A stretch of 5,289 nucleotides of DNA. Source: Bacillota bacterium (GTDB lineage Bacteria; Bacillota; Clostridia; TANB77; CAG-465). The stretch covers positions 1 to 5,289 of the forward strand of contig JAEYPQ010000008.1 of the NCBI GenBank assembly GCA_023410645.1. The letters are read 5' to 3'. The notes below the pieces were generated by a model. It was not told the origin of the DNA. It saw only the letters and a program-made list of their open reading frames with translations, and made no database searches. Positions 1 through 5,289 of this stretch are shown here, in pieces (position 1 is the first letter of the stretch; every line of letters begins with the position of its first letter). Made by a program: the position numbers and the translations under genes.

Positions 1-624
1 ATTTGGAGATATTCCCTCTGTTATATTAAAGTTTACTGTTGCACTTTTTTCTGTTATTTCTTGTACTGGTGTATCTCCATGTGAACCACTTGTTTGTGAT
101 AAATATATTCTATAATATTCTATCTTACTTGAATCCACCATAATTCCACTAAGTGTTATTGTTCCATTAAAATATGTTGTATCAGGTACTACTGACACAT
201 TTATTTTAAAATCTTTTACTTCTATTACTCCATCTGACCAGTTTGATTCATTTTCATTATCTCCTACATATACTAACTCTCCTGCTATTACTTCTAGCTT
301 ATCTGGATAGTTAGTATTATCCATTGATGTTATTATATCTGTTATTTTTTTATTAGTATTTGTTGGATCTCCATTTTCTGTTGAACCACTTTTATCGGCA
401 TTTAATAACTTTGGATTATAATTTCCATCAGTACTTGCCATTTTATTTAGCTCATATAATGATAGTTCACTTTTAAATGCATCAATATCATTCAAAAACT
501 TTGCTTTTCTTGCACTTTCTATTGGATTATTCTTAGTTAGATTTAATATTATCGCACCTGCTAGGATTATAATTACTATTATTGTAATTACTAATACTAT
601 TAACGATATACCTCTTTTTTTCAT
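1..624 (-). CDS. Pilin-like (prepilin-type N-terminus) exported protein, 3' end outside window
   Basis: The frame is open from an ATG at 622-624 to the window edge, giving 208 residues with no stop. The start is fixed by an AGGAGG site (631-636) six bases upstream. The protein opens with a short basic leader (MKKRG, residues 1-5), then a hydrophobic stretch of about 24 residues (ISLIVLVITIIVIIILAG, continuing to L29), then a charged amphipathic helix (about 31-61). This is the layout of type IV pilins and pseudopilins, with expected prepilin-peptidase cleavage after G5. A Glu is usually at +5 of the mature protein; here it is V10. Residues 110-121 (LEVIAGELVYVG) resemble a segment common in clostridial proteins with this leader. 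Residues about 138-208 look beta-rich and could begin an Ig- or Fn3-like domain (inference). Probable role: a membrane-anchored surface protein or minor pilin. No pilus assembly genes are visible. It is separated from the upstream mgtA by 160 bases and a likely promoter of its own. The family assignment is fairly sure; the function is not known. Confidence 0.85.
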   Translation of the reverse strand, partial: MKKRGISLIVLVITIIVIIILAGAIILNLTKNNPIESARKAKFLNDIDAFKSELSLYELNKMASTDGNYNPKLLNADKSGSTENGDPTNTNKKITDIITSMDNTNYPDKLEVIAGELVYVGDNENESNWSDGVIEVKDFKINVSVVPDTTYFNGTITLSGIMVDSSKIEYYRIYLSQTSGSHGDTPVQEITEKSATVNFNITEGISPN

Positions 625-630
625 CTTTTG

Positions 631-636
631 CCTCCT
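631..636 (-). promoter_or_regulatory. Ribosome binding site of the pilin-like gene
   Basis: On the minus strand this reads AGGAGG, a perfect Shine-Dalgarno core, followed by CAAAAG and ATG. The six-base gap is near optimal. This fixes the start of the pilin-like protein, which has no other supported start. Confidence 0.85.
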
Positions 637-648
637 ATTTACTATATA

Positions 649-676
649 ATTTTATAACAAATTTATACTTTTTCAA
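649..676 (-). promoter_or_regulatory. Probable sigma-A-type promoter of the pilin-like gene
   Basis: On the minus strand, TTGAAA (671-676) is followed after 16 bases by TAAAAT (649-654). An overlapping TATAAA (651-656) is preceded by TGT, like an extended -10, but is only 14 bases from the -35. The 5' leader would be only about 15-20 bases beyond the transcript start, too short for a riboswitch such as a cyclic-di-GMP sensor. In DNA this AT-rich, chance matches are common, so this is a moderate call. Confidence 0.45.
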
Positions 677-680
677 TTAG

Positions 681-718
681 TATTGCATTTTTTATATCAC
701 TTTAACAGAAATGCAATA
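681..718. repeat. Inverted repeat, 10-bp perfect arms, 18-bp spacer
   Basis: The arms TATTGCATTT (681-690) and AAATGCAATA (709-718) are exact reverse complements around an 18-base spacer. The repeat ends four bases before the -35 of the candidate promoter of the pilin-like gene. No run of T follows the structure in the minus direction, so it does not look like a classical terminator for mgtA. A regulator binding site or a hairpin at the 3' end of the mgtA transcript are both possible. Confidence 0.5.
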
Positions 719-752
719 TTTTAGTAATATAATTAGTATATATATACAAAAT

Positions 753-781
753 ATACTAGAAATTCTTTAAAATACTAGTAT
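753..781 (-). terminator. Weak AT-rich hairpin after the mgtA stop, possible terminator
   Basis: On the minus strand, three bases after the mgtA TAA, the arms ATACTAG (775-781) and CTAGTAT (753-759) can pair around a 15-base loop, followed by ATTTTGTAT. The stem is only 7 bp and AT-rich, so termination would be weak. An overlapping 12-base palindrome, AATACTAGTATT, lies at 771-782. The position suits a terminator; the stability does not. Confidence 0.3.
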
Positions 782-784
782 TGA

Positions 785-3424
785 TTATAACCAATTACCA
801 TATTTCTTTATATACATCTTTTTTACAATTTCAACAGATATCACATAAATAGATAAAATTGCTATAAGATATACATAATAATACATCGGTAATGAAACAA
901 AATCGAATTCACTTACATGTATAAATGCATATGGTATACAAATCGCAAGGATTATACTTAATACAGTAGTAAAAATTAATCTTTTATCTGCAATAGACTG
1001 TATAAATGGTATTTTTGATGTACGTATAAAATGTACAATTAATGTTTGGGAAATTAATCCTTCTATAAACCAGCCAGTTTGAAAATATGCTTGCTTATCT
1101 ATTGAATTAAATCCTAATATATACCAAAGTGCTAAAAATGTTAAAGCATCAAAGATTGAGCTTGTTATTCCAAGAGCATTCATAAAATGTGTTAAATCTT
1201 TCGTATCCCACTTTTTAGGATTTTTCTTAAATTCTTCATCAACATTATCAAATGGTATTGCTATTTGAGATAAATCATATATAAGGCTCTGTATTATTAT
1301 TTGTATTGGTAGCATTGGTAAAAATGGCAAAAATATACTTGCAATAAGTACACTAAACGTATTTCCAAAATTAGCGCTAAGTGCCATTTTCAAATATTTC
1401 ATTATATTTCCATAAATTCTTCTACCTTCATTTATACCATCTCTTAAAACCATAAGACTTTTTTCTAGTAGTATTATATCAGATGACTCTTTAGCTATAT
1501 CAGTTGCAGTATCAACAGATATTCCAACATCAGCTGCTCTAAGTGAAGGTGAATCATTTACACCATCACCCATATATCCCACAACATTACCATTTTTCTT
1601 AAGTGTTGTGACTATTCTCTCTTTTTGTAAAGGATCCAGTCTTGCAAATATATTTGTTTTTTCAACTTGTTCAGATAGTTCTTGATCAGACATACTTTCA
1701 ACCTGCACACCAGTTAATACTTGACTATATTTTATTCCAACCTTATCACAAATGTTTCGAGTAACAGATGGGCTATCTCCAGTTAAAACTTTTATATCTA
1801 CATTTAAATCATAGATTGCCTCAATAGATTCTTTTGCATCTTCCTTAGGTGGATCTAAAAATGCTACATATCCAATAAAAGTCATATCAATTTCATCTTT
1901 AACATCAAATATTTCTTCACCTGGATATTCAAGCTTTTGGCATATTGCTATAACATGCATTCCTTGACTATGTAATAGATCAGCATTCTTATTTATTTTT
2001 TCAATCATTTCAGGAGTTAATTCTAAAATATCATCATTATATTTTACAGAATTACATATTTTTAAGATTTCTTCAAGTGCACCTTTTGTTATTAAACGGT
2101 GCTTCCCTTTTGGTGTCTTAACAACTATACTCATTTTCTTTCTACTATAATCAAATGGAATTTCATCTATTTTACTATATTCACTTGTTTTTTCATCTAT
2201 TTTATGTTCTATACCATATTCGATTATTGCTCTATCTATTAAATTTTTTATGCCTGTTGAATAATAACTATTCAAAAAAGCATATTCTAATACTCTTAAA
2301 TCTTCATCACCATCAATATTCATGTATTTTTGTAATACAACTTTATCTATTGTAAGTGTCCCTGTTTTATCTGTACATAGAACATTCATTGCACCAAGGT
2401 TTTGTATTGAATTAATATTTTTAACTACTGTTTTTTTCTTAGCAAGAGTACGTGAACCTTTTGATAAATTTACATTTACAATCATAGAAAGCATTCCTGG
2501 AGTTATGCCAACAGCAACAGATATAGCAAACATTAAAGATTGTACCCAATCTTTTTTTACTATTCCATTTATAAAGAATACCATAAGTACTATTATAATC
2601 ATATATTTAATCAATAAAGATGTAACTTTATTAATTCCTATTTCAAAATTTGTAACTTCTTTCTCTTCTTCAAGTTTATCAGCTATATTACCTAAATAAG
2701 TGTTTTTACCTGTTCTTATTACAAGTCCCGTTGCAGAACCACTTATTACCGTTGATCCCATAAAGCATATATTATCTAAATCCATTATGCCTTTACCAAT
2801 TCCATCATTGTAATTAAATTTTTCAACTGGTACTGATTCACCTGTAAATATTGATTGAGAAATAAATAAATCTTTACATTCTAATATTCGTATATCAGAT
2901 GGTACAATTGAACCTGCACCAAGTTCAACTATATCTCCAACTACTAGTTCTTCAATATTAATTTCAACAGTATTCTTTTCATTTTTTCTTCTTACATTTG
3001 CAGTTGACTTTATCATACTATGTAATTTTTCGTCATCTATATAAGTTTTATATTCTTGTGCAAATCTAATAAATGCACTAATTACAGCCAGTACAAGTAT
3101 AATAATTCCACCTAATTTATCATCTAAAGACATAGAAATAATCGCAAGTATAATTAATACAACTATGAATTGATCAAAAAATGATCTTATTAAAAAATTA
3201 TACCAAGATTTCTTCTTTTTTTGAACAACTATATTTTTACCTTCTTTAGCTAATCTTCTATTAGATTCTTCTATATCTAATCCATTTTCATCACTTTCAA
3301 AATTATTTAATATCTCTTCATTTGAAAATTGCGAATATTCATAATATTCCTCACTTAAACTATGATTTTTTACTTCCTCTTTTATCGATCTATTTAACTT
3401 TACATTAAATATTTTTACACTCAT
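785..3424 (-). CDS. mgtA: Magnesium-translocating P-type ATPase (MgtA/MgtB family, P3B)
   Basis: An 879-residue membrane pump, close to full MgtA length (about 900). Proteins of this family import Mg2+ across the cytoplasmic membrane using ATP. Visible order: cytoplasmic N-tail (1-80); M1-M2 (about 84-121); actuator domain with TGES (194-197); M3-M4 (about 270-320); phosphorylation motif DKTGT with D352; nucleotide-binding domain with KGAL (447-450); DPPK (524-527); TGD (548-550); hinge GDGVNDSP (619-626); six C-terminal segments (about 686-865). Family-specific stretches are NFGN (685-688), LPFLPMLPIQ (699-708), YDLSQIAIPFDNVDEE (716-731) and the C-terminal KKYGNWL. This separates it from Ca2+ or Na+/K+ pumps. 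The oddity is in M4: residues 308-314 read TPGMLSM, whereas E. coli-type MgtA has TPEMLPM, so the ion-site Glu is Gly310 and the second Pro is Ser313. The start has AAGGAGT (3434-3440) nine bases upstream. Transcription is probably monocistronic from the promoter at 3463-3491. I see no M-box-like leader. Family assignment is very sure; the transported ion is less sure because of M4. Confidence 0.96.
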   Translation of the reverse strand: MSVKIFNVKLNRSIKEEVKNHSLSEEYYEYSQFSNEEILNNFESDENGLDIEESNRRLAKEGKNIVVQKKKKSWYNFLIRSFFDQFIVVLIILAIISMSLDDKLGGIIILVLAVISAFIRFAQEYKTYIDDEKLHSMIKSTANVRRKNEKNTVEINIEELVVGDIVELGAGSIVPSDIRILECKDLFISQSIFTGESVPVEKFNYNDGIGKGIMDLDNICFMGSTVISGSATGLVIRTGKNTYLGNIADKLEEEKEVTNFEIGINKVTSLLIKYMIIIVLMVFFINGIVKKDWVQSLMFAISVAVGITPGMLSMIVNVNLSKGSRTLAKKKTVVKNINSIQNLGAMNVLCTDKTGTLTIDKVVLQKYMNIDGDEDLRVLEYAFLNSYYSTGIKNLIDRAIIEYGIEHKIDEKTSEYSKIDEIPFDYSRKKMSIVVKTPKGKHRLITKGALEEILKICNSVKYNDDILELTPEMIEKINKNADLLHSQGMHVIAICQKLEYPGEEIFDVKDEIDMTFIGYVAFLDPPKEDAKESIEAIYDLNVDIKVLTGDSPSVTRNICDKVGIKYSQVLTGVQVESMSDQELSEQVEKTNIFARLDPLQKERIVTTLKKNGNVVGYMGDGVNDSPSLRAADVGISVDTATDIAKESSDIILLEKSLMVLRDGINEGRRIYGNIMKYLKMALSANFGNTFSVLIASIFLPFLPMLPIQIIIQSLIYDLSQIAIPFDNVDEEFKKNPKKWDTKDLTHFMNALGITSSIFDALTFLALWYILGFNSIDKQAYFQTGWFIEGLISQTLIVHFIRTSKIPFIQSIADKRLIFTTVLSIILAICIPYAFIHVSEFDFVSLPMYYYVYLIAILSIYVISVEIVKKMYIKKYGNWL

Positions 3425-3433
3425 AAAACTATT

Positions 3434-3440
3434 ACTCCTT
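3434..3440 (-). promoter_or_regulatory. Ribosome binding site of mgtA
   Basis: The minus strand reads AAGGAGT nine bases before the ATG at 3422-3424, a strong site at acceptable spacing that supports this start. Confidence 0.8.
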
Positions 3441-3462
3441 AATTCAAAATATTAGCAATATA

Positions 3463-3491
3463 ATAATATACCTATTACAATATATTTTCAA
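3463..3491 (-). promoter_or_regulatory. Probable sigma-A promoter of mgtA
   Basis: On the minus strand, TTGAAA (3486-3491) and TATTAT (3463-3468) are separated by exactly 17 bases. Each hexamer is close to the TTGACA/TATAAT consensus. The transcript would start near 3455 with a leader of about 30 bases, too short for an M-box Mg2+ riboswitch. This is the best promoter match in the window. Confidence 0.6.
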
Positions 3492-3520
3492 CATATTTAT
3501 CAACTTTTATTAATTTTTTA

Positions 3521-3546
3521 ATATACATTTCACAATACATATTATA
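3521..3546 (+). promoter_or_regulatory. Tentative promoter region of the glycosyltransferase gene
   Basis: No good sigma-A promoter is visible upstream of the plus-strand gene. CATATTATA (3538-3546) fits the CATAnnnTA pattern known for -10 elements of the sporulation factors sigma-E and sigma-K. An ATA lies 14 bases upstream (3521-3523), two bases closer than the usual sigma-E spacing. The same bases contain TATTAT (3540-3545), which could be a sigma-A -10 without a clear -35. The DNA is so AT-rich that a chance match is quite likely. Confidence 0.2.
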
Positions 3547-3570
3547 AAAAATAGTACATATAAATTAATT

Positions 3571-3577
3571 AGGGTGA
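3571..3577 (+). promoter_or_regulatory. Ribosome binding site of the glycosyltransferase gene
   Basis: AGGGTGA lies six bases before the ATG at 3584-3586. It is a one-mismatch Shine-Dalgarno (AGGGTGA against AGGAGGTGA-type) and weaker than the sites of the other genes here, but correctly spaced, and no competing start is nearby. Confidence 0.65.
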
Positions 3578-3583
3578 ATAATT

Positions 3584-4684
3584 ATGAGTAAATATAAGGT
3601 TTGCGTATATGCTATTTGTAAAAATGAAGAAAAATTTATTGATAGATGGGTAGATTCTATGAGTGAAGCTGATTTAATAGTTGTTGCTGATACTGGATCT
3701 ACAGATAATTCAATAAAAATGTTAAGACAAAGAGGTGTTAGCGTACAATCAATAAATGTAGATCCATGGAGATTTGATGTTGCAAGAAATTTATCAATGG
3801 ATTTGATTCCAGATGATGTAGATATATGTATATCTACAGATATTGATGAGGTATTCGAACCAGGCTGGAGGAAATTACTAGAAAATTCATGGACTCCAAC
3901 CACAACTAGATTAAAATATTCATATACTTGGAATTTTAACGAAGATGGTAGTCCAGGAACTACATTTGCATATGAAAAAATACATAAGAGAACTGGATTT
4001 AGATGGATACATCCAGTACATGAAATACTTGAATATACTGGTGAAGAACCAGATAATTATGCTTTCTGCTATGATATAAAATTATATCATAGAGCTGATC
4101 CAACAAAATCAAGAAGAAGTTATTTGCCACTTCTTGAAATGTCAGTTAAAGAAAATCCAACAGATGATAGAAATATGCATTATCTTGGAAGAGAATATAT
4201 GTTTTATCAAAAGTGGGATGAATGTATAGAAACTTTAGAAAAACATTTAAATTTGCCTAATTCAACTTGGAAAGATGAAAGATCAGCATCAATGAGATAT
4301 ATAGCTAGAGCATATAAAGCTAAAAATGACTACACTAATTCAAAGATATGGTTATATAAAGCGATTGCTGAAACACCATATTTAAGGGAACCTTACGTTG
4401 AAATGGCTCAACTTGCATATTTAGAAAATGATTTTCCATGTATTTATCATATGGTTGAAGAATGTTTAAAAATTCCTACTAAACCTTTATCATATATTAA
4501 TGAGGCTTTTTGTTGGGATTATACAATTTATGATCTAGGTGCAATTAGTTGTTATAATTTAGGAATGATTGAGAAATCACTGGAGTTTGCGAAAATTGCA
4601 TATGATATGTCACCTAATATAACTAGATTAAAAGATAATTACGAAATAATTTTAAAGAAATTAGAAAATATAAAAAAGGAATAA
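3584..4684 (+). CDS. Family 2 glycosyltransferase with C-terminal TPR-like region
   Basis: A complete 366-residue soluble protein with no signal peptide or membrane segment. The N-terminal half is a GT-A fold of family GT2: a first beta strand with CKNEEKFIDRWVDS (12-25), the nucleotide-binding DTGSTD (36-41), and the metal-binding DxD as D86-I-D88 in STDIDE. WIHPVHE (141-147) and LYHRADPTKSRRSY (167-180) are typical of the subfamily that links this fold to tetratricopeptide-like helices. The helical part spans about 190-360 (for example YLGREYMFYQKWDECIETLEK and YNLGMIEKSLEFAKIAYDMSP). The layout recalls SunS-type and spore-surface protein glycosyltransferases, in which the helical part can hold the acceptor. 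It would transfer a sugar from a nucleotide donor in the cytoplasm; donor and acceptor cannot be read from the sequence. Convergence with a Thr-rich collagen-like gene only 53 bases away suggests that protein as acceptor (inference). All recognisable catalytic motifs are intact. Alternative: a glycan or cell-wall polysaccharide transferase. Confidence 0.9.
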   Translation: MSKYKVCVYAICKNEEKFIDRWVDSMSEADLIVVADTGSTDNSIKMLRQRGVSVQSINVDPWRFDVARNLSMDLIPDDVDICISTDIDEVFEPGWRKLLENSWTPTTTRLKYSYTWNFNEDGSPGTTFAYEKIHKRTGFRWIHPVHEILEYTGEEPDNYAFCYDIKLYHRADPTKSRRSYLPLLEMSVKENPTDDRNMHYLGREYMFYQKWDECIETLEKHLNLPNSTWKDERSASMRYIARAYKAKNDYTNSKIWLYKAIAETPYLREPYVEMAQLAYLENDFPCIYHMVEECLKIPTKPLSYINEAFCWDYTIYDLGAISCYNLGMIEKSLEFAKIAYDMSPNITRLKDNYEIILKKLENIKKE

Positions 4685-4697
4685 TTTTATATAATAG

Positions 4698-4730
4698 TAA
4701 AGTGAGCTTTAAAGCTCACTTTATTTTATC
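4698..4730. terminator. Bidirectional rho-independent terminator between convergent genes
   Basis: A perfect 26-base palindrome (4698-4723) centres on AGCTTTAAAGCT. It folds into a stem of about 10 bp with a six-base TTTAAA loop and three G/C pairs near the loop. A T-rich tail (TTATTTTATC, 4721-4730) follows for plus-strand transcripts. In the minus direction it is followed by TACTATTATATAAAATT, a weaker tail. It lies 14 bases after the glycosyltransferase stop and 15 bases past the stop of the collagen-like gene, so it can serve both. Confidence 0.85.
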
Positions 4731-4737
4731 TAATTTG

Positions 4738-5289
4738 TTAAATTGATACATTAAATATCGTTAAATCAGCTTTTACAGTAGTTGAACCTAAAAATACATC
4801 ATTTCCAGTAGCATTTACTAATTGGAATGTAACCGGAGTTCCTACGCTAGCTGTAATTGTTAAAAATGCATTTCCTGACATTTGACCAGATAATATAGGA
4901 CTACTTGCTGCTACAGTATCACCTGCTGAAGTATTTAAAGAGAATGTTATAGTTGGTGCTACTGTTGAACCATCTGCTGAAATCCACCAATTAATATAAT
5001 ATACGCCACTTTCAGTTACAGTAAATGTTCCTGTTAATGGATCATATGTGATTGATGTTGAAGTATTATTAATTACAGTATCAAATACTATTGGTGCAGC
5101 ATCGGCAATTGTAAATAATTCATCTGCCACTAATTGAGTTTGTAATCCAGTTAATGCCACTGCCGGACCTGTTGGACCTGTTGGACCTGTTGGGCCTGTT
5201 GGGCCTGTCGGACCTATTAATCCATCTGCTCCTGTTGGGCCTGTTGGACCTGTCGGACCTGTTGGACCTATTAATCCATCTGCTCCTGT
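4738..5289 (-). CDS. Collagen-like surface/exosporium glycoprotein (BclA-like), 5' end outside window
   Basis: The frame is open from the window edge to TAA at 4738-4740, giving 183 visible residues. Residues 2-43 are unbroken Gly-X-Y triplets: GAD GLI, four GPT, GAD GLI, five GPT, then GPA. Residues 44-183 are a beta-rich globular head with ALTGLQTQLVADELFTIADA (45-64), FDTVINN (69-75), YDPLTGTFTV (82-91) and GVYYINWWISADG (95-107). This resembles the C1q/TNF-like jelly-roll C-terminal domain of BclA-type proteins, which trimerises and tips the collagen stalk on spore surfaces. The head is rich in Thr, Ser, Val and Asn and has no cysteine. A GTG at 5158-5160 could be taken as a start, giving 140 residues, but it is the Val codon joining stalk to head. 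The in-frame repeats upstream and the lack of a ribosome site there rule it out. Thr at every third stalk residue offers O-glycosylation sites. The true start and any N-terminal targeting sequence are not visible. Alternative: a non-spore surface collagen-like adhesin. Confidence 0.9.
   Translation of the reverse strand, partial: TGADGLIGPTGPTGPTGPTGADGLIGPTGPTGPTGPTGPTGPAVALTGLQTQLVADELFTIADAAPIVFDTVINNTSTSITYDPLTGTFTVTESGVYYINWWISADGSTVAPTITFSLNTSAGDTVAASSPILSGQMSGNAFLTITASVGTPVTFQLVNATGNDVFLGSTTVKADLTIFNVSI
5161..5289 (-). repeat. Gly-X-Y coding repeats with 54-base higher-order unit
   Basis: The minus strand carries tandem 9-base GGN-CCN-ACA units coding GPT. These are grouped into an 18-residue (54-base) unit of GAD-GLI plus four GPT, seen once complete (5233-5286). 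The second copy (5161-5232) is extended to five GPT plus GPA. Threonine is always ACA, proline is CCA or CCG and glycine is GGT or GGC, so the copies differ only by silent changes. The tract runs past the window edge, so total copy number is unknown. Such tracts vary in length by slippage and recombination. Confidence 0.92.

Noticed and set aside
625..784. Cyclic-di-GMP riboswitch ahead of the pilin-like gene
   Set aside because: None of the conserved GEMM or type II core sequences is visible, and the likely promoter lies only about 30 bases from the start codon.
2155..2699. Two open plus-strand frames (66 and 125 codons) within this stretch
   Set aside because: Both lie antisense inside the well-supported mgtA gene, have low-complexity or AT-driven composition, match no family I know and lack convincing ribosome sites.
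3520..3545. Repeated ATACAT (twice, about 12 bases apart) as a possible operator in the divergent region
   Set aside because: Six-base AT-rich direct repeats are expected by chance in this composition, and no symmetry supports a binding site.
3565..3903. A 112-codon minus-strand open frame
   Set aside because: It is antisense to the conserved catalytic half of the glycosyltransferase and its protein looks like a shadow of that gene.
4738..5160. A stand-alone 140-residue protein starting at GTG
   Set aside because: The same frame continues upstream in perfect Gly-X-Y register to the window edge, so this is the C-terminal part of a longer collagen-like protein.
5161..5289. CRISPR array or non-coding tandem repeat
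   Set aside because: The 9-base periodicity is fully explained by Gly-Pro-Thr coding; there are no unique spacers between repeats.

Overview
The window is very AT-rich, with AGA, ATA and TTA codons dominating and strong AGGAGG-type ribosome binding sites. This points to a low-GC Firmicute, most likely a member of the Clostridia. A clostridial pilin-like leader family, an MgtA-type ATPase and a BclA-like collagen protein support this. I cannot name a genus.

Layout: (1) 1-624, minus strand: the N-terminal 208 residues of a pilin-like, single-membrane-anchored exported protein whose C-terminus lies outside the window. (2) 625-784: a non-coding spacer with a probable promoter for that gene, a 10-bp inverted repeat just upstream of the promoter, and a weak AT-rich hairpin after the next gene. 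(3) 785-3424, minus: a complete MgtA-family (P3B) P-type ATPase with an altered ion-site motif in M4. (4) 3425-3583: a divergent intergenic region with a good sigma-A-type promoter for mgtA and a poorly defined one for the plus-strand gene. (5) 3584-4684, plus: a complete family 2 glycosyltransferase with a C-terminal TPR-like helical region. (6) 4685-4737: a short convergent spacer dominated by a perfect 26-nt palindrome, read as a bidirectional terminator. (7) 4738-5289, minus: the C-terminal part of a collagen-like Gly-X-Y protein with a BclA/C1q-like head domain; its N-terminus lies past the window edge.

The most coherent functional story is at the right end. A soluble glycosyltransferase converges on a threonine-rich (Gly-Pro-Thr)n collagen-like protein. 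In Clostridioides and Bacillus, BclA-type collagen-like proteins are glycosylated on Thr in the collagen stalk, and glycosyltransferase genes lie near them. Inference: this is a surface or spore-coat glycoprotein with its own glycosyltransferase. The ATPase and the pilin-like gene are probably independent transcription units. The most unusual single-gene observation is the ATPase M4 motif, TPGMLSM where E. coli-type MgtA has TPEMLPM. I saw no RNA genes, CRISPR arrays or insertion sequences.
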